Source of the DNA: Thermoproteota archaeon
GTDB lineage: Archaea > Thermoproteota > Thermoprotei_A > EX4484-217-1 > JAPDJV01
DNA length: 64,000 nt
Direction of reading: 5' to 3'
NCBI GenBank assembly: GCA_029258925.1
Contig: JAPDJV010000014.1
Span: forward strand, 62,001 to 126,000
Program-made: the position numbers and the translations under genes
In this document: one piece after another, positions 8,633-17,675 of the stretch
Layout of the letters: every line of letters begins with the position of its first letter
Numbering within the stretch: position 1 is the stretch's first letter
Notes under the pieces: model-generated
Databases searched by the model: none
Seen by the model: only the letters and a program-made list of their open reading frames with translations
What the model was told of the DNA's origin: nothing

Positions 8633-11146
8633 TTGAAAGGAGTAATAATGGCCGGTGGTGAGGGAACACGGCTGAGACCATTAACTGTTAATAGACCCAA
8701 ACCTATGGTACCTTTTTGTAATAAGCCTTTAGTAGAACACGTAATAGAATTGCTGAAGGTTCATGGTGTGAAGAACATAGTTATAACCCTACATTACCTC
8801 CCTGAATCTGTGATGAGCTATTTTGGTGGCGGAAGAGAGTTCGATGTAGAAATACAATATTGCATGGAGGAAAGACCTCTTGGAACAGCTGGAGGGGTTA
8901 AGAATGCAGAGAAATATCTTGATGAAGCCTTTGTCGTTATAAGCGGTGATGTTTTCACCAATATAAATTTAGCTGAAATGCTTGATTTCCACAAGAAGAA
9001 AGGCTCGCTTCTTACAATAGCTCTTAGGAGAGCGTTGGATCCTACACAGTTTGGAATAGCCCTACTAGATGGAGATCAGAGAGTAGTGAGGTACTTGGAG
9101 AAGCCTAGTTGGGATGAAGTGTTTAGCGATCTGATCAACATGGGAATATACATTATTGAGCCGGAAATATTGCAGTATATTCCGGAAAGAGAAGACTACG
9201 ATTTCAGCAAGAATCTTTTCCCAAAACTGTTGGAATCGAAAGTACCTATCTATGGATGGATAGCAGACGAATATTATTGGAGTGATATAGGAAATCACGT
9301 CCAATACATGAAAACCCATAGAGATGCGCTAGACGGTAAAGCCGGATTAAAACTAAACAAGGTATATAGAAGCATTGGTAGAGGCGTATGGATTGGAAGA
9401 AACGTGGAAATAGAGCCTCCTGTATTGATCGGAGACTACGCCAGGATTAGGAGAGGAGCTAAAATAGGGGCTTACAGCATTATAGGGAACAATACTATAA
9501 TTGAGCCGGGGGTTCGCATAGAAAATAGCATTATTTGGGACCACACATATGTAGGGTACGGAGCTAGGATTTCAGGTGCTATTGCCGCTTCCAAAGTTAA
9601 AATAGGGAATAAGAGCGCCGTATGTGAGGGCGCTGTAGTAGGGGATGAGGTAGTTTTAGGCGAGGGCTCCGTCATTAAGCCTAATATTAAAATTTGGCCC
9701 TCCAAGATTATAGATCCGTTCACAACAGTCTCATCGAATCTTAAGTGGGGGATAAGATGGTATAAGAGCTTGTTCGAACCTTGGGGTATTACAGGACTCG
9801 TAAACATAGAAATCACGCCTGAATTGGCTACAAGAATAGGGCTAGCCATAGGCTCTTGGCTTGAAGCAGATAGTGAAGTAGTTATTGGAAGAGATACGTT
9901 TGTAAGCTCTAGGATGATTAAGAGAGCTATTATTTCCGGCCTTATAGCAACCGGGGTAAGAGTCTACAACATACCGGTCTGTCCACTACCAGTACTCACA
10001 CACTACGTTAAAACAAGAGGTCTTGATGCTGGCATCGTGGTAACTACTCCAATACTTGACCCTCAGAGCGTGAGGATAAAGATATTTGATTCTTCTGGAA
10101 TGGAAATAAATAACACCGTTAGGAAGAAAATAAACGACCTGTTCTTCAAGGAAGAATATAGAAGGGTACTAGCTGACAGATTAGGTACAATAATGTATCC
10201 CACAGGATATGTAGAAGCCTACTTGCAAGATCTACTAAAACATGTAAACGTTTCAGAGGTTTCATCTTCAAAATTGAAAGCTGTTCTCGACTGCGGTAAT
10301 GCAGCTGGATCAATAGTTGCTCCTGCACTCCTTGAAGCACTCGGCGTTGAGGCAATAGTGATAAATTCTAGAGCGGAGACAAATCTTAGGCCTAGGCCCA
10401 TACCAGTAATGGTTAAAAACATTAACATAGTCTCTCAAATAGTAAGAGCTGTCGGAGCTGATGTTGGATTTGTTCTGGACGCAGATGCAGATAGAGTCGT
10501 TATAATAGATGAAAACGGCAGGCCCTTAGAAGGAGACGTAGCGGTAGCTTTCCTCGCCATAGAGATCCTGAAGAGAAAGGGACCAGGAAAAGTTGTTGTC
10601 CCCATATCGGCAAGCTATATCATAGACTCTGTTGTTGAGAGAGCCTGTGGAAAAGTTGTTAGAGCAGGCCTTGGTAGCAGATCAGTTGTCGAGACAATAT
10701 TAAGAGAGGGAGCAGTATTTGGAGGAGACGATAGAGGAGCCTTTGTTTATCCAGATTTCCATCCCGGATTCGACGGATTAATGACCATGGCCAAAGTCGT
10801 CGAAATAATAGCTGAAGAGAAAAAAGGATTATCGGAGATCGTTAAGAATATACCTGAACCGTACATGGTGAAGAAGAGAATAGCATTTCCACTAATGTAC
10901 AGAGGGCTATTAATGAGGAAGCTCCACGAGGAGTTAAGGGAGAGAGAAATTGACACGATAGATGGCATAAAAATAGTTGAGGGCGATGGATGGGTTTTCA
11001 TACATCCAGTAGCCAATGAGCCTATAATAGAAATAGTTGCTGAAGCCCCATCGATTGAAACAGCTGAGATACTAGTTAAACAATTGATGAGACTCATAGA
11101 AGATATTAGAAAAGAACTTAAGATAAGTTCTATAGTGCTGGAATGA
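8633..11146 (+). CDS. NDP-sugar pyrophosphorylase fused to phosphomannomutase-like domain
   Basis: Two-domain cytosolic protein of 837 residues. Residues 1 to about 230 are a nucleotidyltransferase fold (MAGGEGTRLRPLT signature, then RPKPMVP), a left-handed beta-helix with hexapeptide repeats spans about 240-370, and the rest is an alpha-D-phosphohexomutase domain. The mutase has a metal loop DADADRVV. The usual catalytic serine motif TASHNP is replaced by TTPILDPQS and the sugar-binding GGE.SGH by GGDDRGAF, so mutase activity is doubtful. It starts at TTG 8633. Likely makes GDP-mannose or a related NDP-sugar for the adjacent glycosyltransferase. Confidence 0.85.
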   Translation: MKGVIMAGGEGTRLRPLTVNRPKPMVPFCNKPLVEHVIELLKVHGVKNIVITLHYLPESVMSYFGGGREFDVEIQYCMEERPLGTAGGVKNAEKYLDEAFVVISGDVFTNINLAEMLDFHKKKGSLLTIALRRALDPTQFGIALLDGDQRVVRYLEKPSWDEVFSDLINMGIYIIEPEILQYIPEREDYDFSKNLFPKLLESKVPIYGWIADEYYWSDIGNHVQYMKTHRDALDGKAGLKLNKVYRSIGRGVWIGRNVEIEPPVLIGDYARIRRGAKIGAYSIIGNNTIIEPGVRIENSIIWDHTYVGYGARISGAIAASKVKIGNKSAVCEGAVVGDEVVLGEGSVIKPNIKIWPSKIIDPFTTVSSNLKWGIRWYKSLFEPWGITGLVNIEITPELATRIGLAIGSWLEADSEVVIGRDTFVSSRMIKRAIISGLIATGVRVYNIPVCPLPVLTHYVKTRGLDAGIVVTTPILDPQSVRIKIFDSSGMEINNTVRKKINDLFFKEEYRRVLADRLGTIMYPTGYVEAYLQDLLKHVNVSEVSSSKLKAVLDCGNAAGSIVAPALLEALGVEAIVINSRAETNLRPRPIPVMVKNINIVSQIVRAVGADVGFVLDADADRVVIIDENGRPLEGDVAVAFLAIEILKRKGPGKVVVPISASYIIDSVVERACGKVVRAGLGSRSVVETILREGAVFGGDDRGAFVYPDFHPGFDGLMTMAKVVEIIAEEKKGLSEIVKNIPEPYMVKKRIAFPLMYRGLLMRKLHEELREREIDTIDGIKIVEGDGWVFIHPVANEPIIEIVAEAPSIETAEILVKQLMRLIEDIRKELKISSIVLE

Positions 11147-11159
11147 AAGTTGATGACTA

Positions 11160-12326
11160 ATGAGGGTGCTGATGTTAACGTGGGAGTATCCTCCTAGAGT
11201 AGTAGGGGGAATATCAAGACATTGCTATGAGCTCAGTCGTGCACTAGTTAGAAAGGGAGTTGAAGTGGTAGTAGTCACCTTAGAGTTTCCTGAGGCGAGA
11301 AGCTACGAGAAAGTCGATGGCGTCGAAGTTTATAGAGTTAAAGTTGAAATAGGGAATCCGAATTTCCTAGTATGGATTCTAATATTTAACCACTTCATGG
11401 AAAAACTCAGCGGTGATCTCCACTGGTCCAAAAAGTTTGACTTGATCCATGTCCACGACTGGCTAACTACAATAGCGGGGATAAGTCTCAAGCATTCGAT
11501 AAGGCTTAACATGGTTTTAACAATACACAGTACTGAGATAGGCAGAAGCGGAGGCCTTTTCGATCCAGACTCTTTCACTAAAGACTCCATAGAGTGGTGG
11601 GGTACATATGAGGCAGCACAGGTCATTGCTGTAAGTAGTGCTCTTCGAAGAGAAATAATAGAGCACTTTAAAGTTCCAGAAGATAAGATAACAGCCATAC
11701 CTAATGGAGTAGACACCTCCAGACTGGAAATAGAAGTTGATATAAATGAAGTAGAGAGGAAATACGGGATTTCAAGCAATGACAAAATAGTATTAAGCGT
11801 TGGAAGACTTACTTCTCAAAAAGGCTTCCAATACTTAATAAGGGCATTTCCACTAATATTATCTAAACATCCAAGTGCGAGATTAGTTATAGTCGGAGAT
11901 GGATGGATGAGAGGAGAACTGGAGAGAATAGCTATTGAAACGGGTGTGAGAAACAGGGTAGTGTTCACAGGATTTATACCAGATAAGGACCTAGTAGCCT
12001 TACTAAAAAGGGCAGATGTTATCGTAGTTCCATCGGTGTACGAGCCATTCGGCATAACAGCTTTGGAGGGAATGAGCCTAGGTAAGCCTATAGTAGCAAG
12101 TAGAATAGGAGGCCTTGCGGAAATAATACAACACGAAGTTAACGGTGTCCACGTGTTCCCAGGAGACCCTTCTTCAATAGCATGGGGAGTAAACAGAGTT
12201 CTGGAAGACCCAGATTTTGCCAGAAGGATTGGAGAGAACGCTAGAAAAATAGTTAAGACCAAGTACGAATGGAATATTATAGCGGAAAAAACCATAGAGG
12301 TATATAGAAAAGCTTTAGGGTGGTGA
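11160..12326 (+). CDS. GT4/GT5-type glycosyltransferase (glycogen synthase-like)
   Basis: GT-B fold glycosyltransferase of 388 residues. The N-terminal Rossmann domain starts MLTWEYPPRVVGGISRH, with the glycine loop for donor binding, and the C-terminal domain shows SVGRLTSQKGFQYLI and VPSVYEPFGITALEGM with the E-x7-E nucleotide-sugar motif. The early VGGISRH and the length resemble archaeal glycogen synthases, which use UDP- or ADP-glucose, but acceptor specificity cannot be read. It starts 13 bases after the upstream sugar nucleotidyltransferase, so the donor synthase and transferase probably form one operon. Confidence 0.88.
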   Translation: MRVLMLTWEYPPRVVGGISRHCYELSRALVRKGVEVVVVTLEFPEARSYEKVDGVEVYRVKVEIGNPNFLVWILIFNHFMEKLSGDLHWSKKFDLIHVHDWLTTIAGISLKHSIRLNMVLTIHSTEIGRSGGLFDPDSFTKDSIEWWGTYEAAQVIAVSSALRREIIEHFKVPEDKITAIPNGVDTSRLEIEVDINEVERKYGISSNDKIVLSVGRLTSQKGFQYLIRAFPLILSKHPSARLVIVGDGWMRGELERIAIETGVRNRVVFTGFIPDKDLVALLKRADVIVVPSVYEPFGITALEGMSLGKPIVASRIGGLAEIIQHEVNGVHVFPGDPSSIAWGVNRVLEDPDFARRIGENARKIVKTKYEWNIIAEKTIEVYRKALGW

Positions 12327-12330
12327 GTAA

Positions 12331-12576
12331 ATGGATCCAAGTATAAGAAGTCTTAAGTCTATTCTATCCATACTAAATAATGTAGGTGCAATAGATGAGA
12401 ATAGAGGAGTAACCCTAGAGTACTTAATGGTTGTATTATCTATGTCGAGAGAGGAACTCACATCAATAATAAACAATTTAATTCAACTTGATTACGTCTC
12501 AAAAAAGGCTGATGATTCGGAACTATATTACTTAACACCTAGAGGAGTATTAGCAGCATCATCAATATACAGTTAA
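12331..12576 (+). CDS. Small winged-helix-like protein
   Basis: 81-residue protein directly after the glycosyltransferase (4 bases between). The pattern of helices followed by YYLTPRGVLAASS resembles the recognition helix and wing end of archaeal winged-helix domains: EYLMVVLSMSREELTSIINNLIQLDYVSK looks like helix-turn-helix with a following strand. It probably acts as a small regulator or adaptor in the same operon. The family cannot be named. Confidence 0.65.
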   Translation: MDPSIRSLKSILSILNNVGAIDENRGVTLEYLMVVLSMSREELTSIINNLIQLDYVSKKADDSELYYLTPRGVLAASSIYS

Positions 12577-12623
12577 TTCTTCGGGATACAGTACGAATAA
12601 CAATACCCCTTCAAGCTATAAGG

Positions 12624-13349
12624 TCATCGAGACAAAAGTTTCCTCACAATGCTATCCCTAGAACTCCTCTGCAATTCCATATTCTCCAGCGCTTTTCTTC
12701 TAGAGAATTCAACAACATCTCTCATACGAGACAATAAGTCCGGACTGAACCATTTCTCAGCCTTGAACTTCTTCATAAGCTCAGCCATCAATGCTACACT
12801 TCTCCCAACATTCATGGCGTCGAGAACTGTTGATTCGTCCTCAAGAACATCCCTGTTCTCGTTGAAACATGCTATAGCAAATGGAGGTATAACAAAACCC
12901 ATTGTGATAAGAGTTGTAGTTAAAGCAGATACCACTAGCATTTCACCGCTATCATTGCCCACTGCTAGTACTCCTGCAACCTTTCCCTCAACCCAGCTCC
13001 TTCCCGAAATCCATATCATGTTTTCTAGAGCTGTGAGTCTATCTACAAAGTTCTTTACAAGACCTGAGGGTTGATACCAGTAAATAGGCGTCGCAATAAT
13101 TATGGCATTAGCGGAGAGCACTTTATCGTAGATCTCCTTCATATCATCATCTATTACACAGGGATATCTACAAGCTTCTTGTACATCGCTTAGACAGCCT
13201 AAGCAAGGTTTAATAGTTAAGTCTCCTAAGTGAATAAGCTCCACTTCAGCACCATGTCTCCTAGCAGAATTTAAAGCTATAGATAATAGCTTAAAGGTGT
13301 TCCCATACTTCCTCGGAGACCCATTAAACCCAATGACTTTAACGGGCAT
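12624..13349 (-). CDS. NADPH-dependent FMN reductase / flavodoxin-like iron-sulfur flavoprotein family
   Basis: Flavodoxin-fold protein of 241 residues. GFNGSPRKYGNTFKLL is the FMN phosphate-binding loop, and the CLGCLSDVQEACRYPC segment supplies closely spaced cysteines as in archaeal iron-sulfur flavoproteins. ATPIYWYQPSGLVKNFVDRL is the typical flavin-contact stretch. Expected to carry electrons using FMN, possibly with a 4Fe-4S cluster. It converges with the glycosyltransferase operon and has its own promoter region at 13350-13450. Confidence 0.85.
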   Translation of the reverse strand: MPVKVIGFNGSPRKYGNTFKLLSIALNSARRHGAEVELIHLGDLTIKPCLGCLSDVQEACRYPCVIDDDMKEIYDKVLSANAIIIATPIYWYQPSGLVKNFVDRLTALENMIWISGRSWVEGKVAGVLAVGNDSGEMLVVSALTTTLITMGFVIPPFAIACFNENRDVLEDESTVLDAMNVGRSVALMAELMKKFKAEKWFSPDLLSRMRDVVEFSRRKALENMELQRSSRDSIVRKLLSR

Positions 13350-13450
13350 TCCACAGCCCTCCTAACAGCACATTACTTAAATCATGGATATGGTTGCAAC
13401 TATATTACTTAACCATTATCACTCAGTGAATAAGATATTAGGGATGTTAT

Positions 13451-16282
13451 CTATCCCTTTACCACCCCTATAGGTCTTAACCTTACTACCAATCGAGCTA
13501 ATCCTACTTCATGTGAAACTTTTGCAACCATATCAACGCTCTTATATGCTTTATCATATTCTTCAGCTAGTACCCTCCTAGTCGCAGCTACCACTAGTAT
13601 TCCTTTAGCCGACATCTCTTTAATTATGTTACTGGGCCTAAACGCTCTTATCGCGGCAGATCTACTCATTAATCTACCCGCTCCATGAGCTGTCGAATAC
13701 CAAGCTGGATTCCCTTTAACCCCCGCTAAAACGTAGCTCGCTGTCCCCATGGAGCCGGGGATTAGAACTATTTGACCTAGATTCCTGTGATCTGCAGGTA
13801 TTTCGGGATGTCCTGGGGGAAATGCCCTCGTAGCACCCTTTCTATGAACTATCAACTTCATTCTCTTGCCGTTTACATCGTGCTCTTCTATTTTAGCTAT
13901 GTTGTGGGCCACGTCGTAAATTAGTGACAGATCGAATGATTCAGGATCCTTGTGGAAAACTTCCTTAAAGCTCTCTCTTATCCAGTGAGTTATTAACTGC
14001 CTATTAGTGAAGGCGTAGTTAACAGCGCAGCTCATTGCCTCAAAGTAGTCCTGGGCCTCGGGGGTTCTAAACGGTAGACATGCTAGCTCCCTTGATGGAG
14101 GCTTAATGCCATATTTCCTCATACTTCTCTCCATTTTCAATAAGTAATCGCTCGCAACTTGGTGGCCCAAACCCCTGCTTCCTGTGTGAACCATTATTGT
14201 AATCTGGCCCTCCCATAATCCTAGAGATTTAGCTATTGACGGATTGAATATTTGATCAACGACTTGGATCTCCAAGAAGTGGTTACCGCTACCTAGTGAT
14301 CCAAGTTGGGGGGCACCTCTCTGCTTAGCTCTACTACTAACCTTATCGGGATTTGCATGAACCATTCTCCCCTTTTCCTCAGTATGTTCAATATCTTCCT
14401 TCCACGCAAATCCCCTATCATACGCCCATTCAAGTCCTCTCTTCAAAACCTCGTTGAGTTCACTTATGCTAAATCTTAATTTAGCGCGCATTCCGAGACC
14501 TGCTGGCACATTTCTCGCAATAACGTTTATAAGCTTCTTAAGGTGGGGCTTCAAGTCGTCGTACGTGAGGTTTGTCCTAATTAGCCTCACTCCGCAGTTC
14601 GAGACCACGAAGCCCTCAGCTACGAAGCTGTGGCTTTCATCAACTACTGTGATATCGTACACTAGCCCACCATATCTCTCAACATTCAGCTCCTCTATCT
14701 CGTCGTAGACAATATCCCCCTCAACGCTCTCAGCGATGAAGTCCTCAAACGTGGTTACGTCCACGAGTGTCTGTGCACCCTCTACAACCTCATAGAGGCT
14801 CCTCTCAATAAATCCCTTATCCACTACACCGTAGGCCCCAGCTAGGACGACTATAGGAGTGCCTTCTGCATGCTCCTCTCTAACCACCTTCCTCAGAATC
14901 TTTCTCTCCTCACCTATCCTCATCTTGAGCCTCAAGTATATTACTGCAGCTAGGGCTAGCCTTCTCCCCTCAATATCATACTCGTAACCGACTCTAGAAT
15001 ACAGCTTAACCAGGTTCTCTGGACTTGTCTCCACCAGCAACTTCCAGCACACTCTATCCTCGGCCTCATAAGTCTTCCTAACAGCAGATCTCACACCGAA
15101 CTCCTCTAGAAGTCTCTTCAAGTCTTCTAGAAGTTCTCTTCCATTCTCAGATAGCTCCCTCACCTTGACTACCTTGAGCTCCGGTATGTAGAAGTTATAC
15201 CCATCAATAGTCTTAGGCTTGGAGAGTTCGGCGCCAAAGTAAGCTGCTAGGAACAACCTTTTCATCCACAACGGTAACCTGAAGATGAACCTTGGTATGC
15301 GATATCTCGTTTCAGGCCTCTTACCCCTAGGATAGCCTAGCTCGTAGAGGAGTTCGACTAGGCTCCTCGCTGAAATCTTCAGTTGATACTCCTCGTGGTT
15401 AAAAGCGAGTTTTCCTGCTCTACGCTTCCTCAAGTATATCGAGGCAGTGTATCCCAGTCTCTCTAAGTCCCTTCTCATCTCCTCAAGGTTCTCTCTTTTA
15501 CCGTAAAGCTGTAGTTGCTCACCTTTAATTGTCCCGTTGCCGATAACGTAGCCTAGAATCTTTAAGAGGTATGGTAGCTTAGGGTTGGTTGAAGTTAAGG
15601 GTAGGAGACCACGTCTCCTTAGCTCTCTTCTCACGCTGTGAGGAAGACCTTCACCGTTAAGTATAGTAAACTCCTCAGGCTCCTCGTAGTCAACGCCCTC
15701 AAAGGGATAGAGAGCGACTTTCATACCCTCCTCCAGCTCCTCAGCTCTAACCATACCCTTTCCTCTGACTAGGATGGGGTGGTCTGAGGACAATTTTAAT
15801 ACGTGGCCGCTTCTAGTCCTCACAACATACAGTCTCTCCTCAGGTCTGCACAAAAATAAAGCTACTTCAGTCTCCTTGAGAACCCCTTTCTCCCTATCTA
15901 CAGCTACAACATTTCCTCCTCTGACAAGACTCTCTATGCTTATCCTGTAGCCCAGTGGCGTCAGAACCTTAGTTCCAGGAGGTAAGCAGTTGATATCGTA
16001 GCCTACTCCACCAGGACTTATAACTCCCTCTTCCACATCAAATGCTGCCACTCCCCCTATAGGGAAACCATATCCTTGGTGCCCGTCCGGCATTACGAAA
16101 ACGGATTTCATAACTCCTGGAAGTGTAGCTACTTGAGCCGCTTGAAGTAATGTCTGGTCTCCTTTCATCTTCGCAAGCAAGTTCTCCTCAGCATATATTA
16201 TCACGGGAACCCTCATACCTTTATAAGAGTCTTCTGGAATTTTCCAGGTATACTTGTCTATCTTCTCTAGTTTAATGACCAT
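13451..16282 (-). CDS. rtcB: RNA-splicing ligase RtcB precursor with intein
   Basis: Joins tRNA and mRNA exons after BHB cleavage by forming a 3'-5' phosphodiester bond with GTP and Mn. The host protein is about 479 residues after removing a 464-residue intein (residues 99-562). Host blocks include MPDGHQGYGFPIGG, GVGYDIN followed after the intein by CGVRLIRTNL, HTGSRGLGHQV and the GTP-linked histidine region near HGAGRLMSR. The insertion sits exactly before the cysteine that binds catalytic Mn. Length and termini match archaeal RtcB. Archease, its activator, is 3 kb away. Confidence 0.96.
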   Translation of the reverse strand: MVIKLEKIDKYTWKIPEDSYKGMRVPVIIYAEENLLAKMKGDQTLLQAAQVATLPGVMKSVFVMPDGHQGYGFPIGGVAAFDVEEGVISPGGVGYDINCLPPGTKVLTPLGYRISIESLVRGGNVVAVDREKGVLKETEVALFLCRPEERLYVVRTRSGHVLKLSSDHPILVRGKGMVRAEELEEGMKVALYPFEGVDYEEPEEFTILNGEGLPHSVRRELRRRGLLPLTSTNPKLPYLLKILGYVIGNGTIKGEQLQLYGKRENLEEMRRDLERLGYTASIYLRKRRAGKLAFNHEEYQLKISARSLVELLYELGYPRGKRPETRYRIPRFIFRLPLWMKRLFLAAYFGAELSKPKTIDGYNFYIPELKVVKVRELSENGRELLEDLKRLLEEFGVRSAVRKTYEAEDRVCWKLLVETSPENLVKLYSRVGYEYDIEGRRLALAAVIYLRLKMRIGEERKILRKVVREEHAEGTPIVVLAGAYGVVDKGFIERSLYEVVEGAQTLVDVTTFEDFIAESVEGDIVYDEIEELNVERYGGLVYDITVVDESHSFVAEGFVVSNCGVRLIRTNLTYDDLKPHLKKLINVIARNVPAGLGMRAKLRFSISELNEVLKRGLEWAYDRGFAWKEDIEHTEEKGRMVHANPDKVSSRAKQRGAPQLGSLGSGNHFLEIQVVDQIFNPSIAKSLGLWEGQITIMVHTGSRGLGHQVASDYLLKMERSMRKYGIKPPSRELACLPFRTPEAQDYFEAMSCAVNYAFTNRQLITHWIRESFKEVFHKDPESFDLSLIYDVAHNIAKIEEHDVNGKRMKLIVHRKGATRAFPPGHPEIPADHRNLGQIVLIPGSMGTASYVLAGVKGNPAWYSTAHGAGRLMSRSAAIRAFRPSNIIKEMSAKGILVVAATRRVLAEEYDKAYKSVDMVAKVSHEVGLARLVVRLRPIGVVKG
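14597..15988 (-). other. Intein within RtcB (with degenerate LAGLIDADG endonuclease)
   Basis: Self-splicing protein element, residues 99-562 of the precursor. It begins CLPPGTKVLTPLG (Cys1, block A) and ends FVAEGFVVSN followed by Cys+1. Block B is seen at SSDHPILV. A dodecapeptide endonuclease region follows: LGYVIGNGTI, where the usual catalytic Asp is Asn, and LAAYFGAEL, where Glu replaces Asp. The endonuclease is probably weak or dead. The residue before the terminal Asn is Ser rather than the common His. Splicing-essential Cys1, block B His, terminal Asn and Cys+1 are all present. Confidence 0.93.
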
Positions 16283-16443
16283 TGATTGATCACCCTCTTT
16301 GATACTCTTCTGTGATATATCCTAAATAGTTTTTCGATGAACCATCCGTATCCAGGTAGAGATAAATAAGCCTCTCCTTAATGTTTATAAATTCTAGTAA
16401 TAAATTTATTCCCCTAGTACGATAGTAGTATTGAGGGTGACTT

Positions 16444-16788
16444 ATGGAACCAGAGAGGATGAGAAAGAGTATAATCAACTTAATAGACGAAAACAAAAAC
16501 AGCTTAGTTAAAACAGCATTTTACTCTGATCCTAAGGTGATGGATATAACTTTAAGTCTTCACAAGAGGTGGGAGTCAAGCGGGAGAGTGGGTGAGCCAA
16601 TAGATTACGCTCTACCTGAAGAACTAAAAACACTTTATCTTAGGGCTCTTAGGGTAGCGAGAGCCGACATCGACTCCAGCATACTTATGGGACAGTTTTT
16701 CTGGTGGAGGAGGGAGAAGGAGGAGAAAGAAGATATTAGAAAGTTTATGAGGAAGATTTGGGGGGCATTACTAGGGAGATGGATGTGA
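16444..16788 (+). CDS. Conserved-looking hypothetical protein
   Basis: 114-residue, strongly charged, mostly helical protein (MEPERMRKSIINLIDENKNSL) with a basic C-terminal half (FFWWRREKEEKEDIRKF). A GAGGGTGACTT ribosome binding region precedes the ATG. Its stop overlaps the probable GTG start of the archaemetzincin gene, so translation is coupled. No family recognised; it lacks signal peptide and membrane segments. The opposite-strand ORF 16290-16496 is treated as a shadow. Confidence 0.7.
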   Translation: MEPERMRKSIINLIDENKNSLVKTAFYSDPKVMDITLSLHKRWESSGRVGEPIDYALPEELKTLYLRALRVARADIDSSILMGQFFWWRREKEEKEDIRKFMRKIWGALLGRWM

Positions 16789-17336
16789 GGACGAGTATTT
16801 TAATTCAACCTATAGGTTATGTAGAAGAATTCATTCTAGAAGAACTTGTTCAACTAATTTCCGAAAGTATAGAAGCCGATGTTATTTTATCGAGTACTAG
16901 ATTACCTCCCAACTTAGCATTATATGATTGGAATAGGGGACAATATAAGGGAGAACTTGTATTAGATTGGATTAACAAAATTACGTCGAATTACAGTTTT
17001 GACAGAATTCTTGGAATATGCGGCTTTGACGCATACGCTGGAAACCTGAACTTCATATTTGGGATAGCTAGCATGTATACAGGGAAATGTCTGGTATTCC
17101 TGCATAGATTAAGAAGCGAGCACAGATTATATGTTCAAAGAACGTTGAAAGAGAGCCTCCACGAGCTTGGCCACACCTTTGGACTACATCATTGCGTTAA
17201 CAAGAGATGTGTTATGAGCTTCAGCAACAGTATTATTGAGGTGGATAGGAAAGAGGCTAGGTTCTGCAGAGTCTGCGCTGAGAGGGCTTCTAGAAGAGGC
17301 TTAGTGTTGAAAGAACCAGCTATCCTAGAGACGTGA
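16785..17336 (+). CDS. amzA: Archaemetzincin (zinc metalloprotease)
   Basis: Small archaeal metzincin peptidase. The zinc site HELGHTFGLHHC matches HExxHxxGxxH followed by the family's cysteine cluster, and CVMSFSNS contributes the Met-turn; a second CRVC pair lies near the C terminus. The GTG at 16785 overlaps the upstream stop (GTGA) with GGGAG six bases ahead, so I prefer it to the track TTG at 16758. About 183 residues, no secretion signal, hence cytosolic. Its natural substrate is not known. Confidence 0.92.
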   Translation: MRTSILIQPIGYVEEFILEELVQLISESIEADVILSSTRLPPNLALYDWNRGQYKGELVLDWINKITSNYSFDRILGICGFDAYAGNLNFIFGIASMYTGKCLVFLHRLRSEHRLYVQRTLKESLHELGHTFGLHHCVNKRCVMSFSNSIIEVDRKEARFCRVCAERASRRGLVLKEPAILET

Positions 17337-17342
17337 AAGTTG

Positions 17343-17675
17343 TTATTTGATGATGAAGGCGGGAGGCATGATCCAAGTACTCTTACATTTTGGACATTTA
17401 CTGGGTTTCCGAGGCTTATTTAAGTTTTTGAAAACATAACCACACTTCCTACACTGAGGTGGTATCATCAATAGTTTCTTCCTTCCCCTAGACGTTCTAT
17501 TAATTGTTCTAGCTATATGCCACAAGTGGTCGTAAATTTCTCTCGTGCTTCTAGGTGGTAACCCGAGGTAAGCTGCTATTTCCTCTACAGTTAAAGGGTT
17601 TTCTACCTCCTGAAGAAGCTTCATTATCCGTTCTCTAACAGTCTCGAAATTTGAGTTGAAATTTTCCTTAGCCAA
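17343..17675 (-). CDS. Predicted transcriptional regulator, HTH plus zinc ribbon (COG3357-like)
   Basis: 110-residue protein. The N-terminal half is a winged HTH (NPLTVEEIAAYLGLPPRSTREIYDHL). The C terminus is a zinc ribbon with two knuckles, CRKCGY and CPKCKS. This arrangement is the archaeal family of HTH-Zn-ribbon regulators. Its start overlaps the stop of the upstream HD-domain gene by 8 bases, so both are one transcript. Target genes unknown. Confidence 0.88.
   Translation of the reverse strand: MAKENFNSNFETVRERIMKLLQEVENPLTVEEIAAYLGLPPRSTREIYDHLWHIARTINRTSRGRKKLLMIPPQCRKCGYVFKNLNKPRKPSKCPKCKSTWIMPPAFIIK

Noticed and set aside
16290-16496. 68-residue minus-strand ORF before rtcB
   Set aside because: Overlaps the start of the plus-strand gene at 16444 and has no ribosome binding site.
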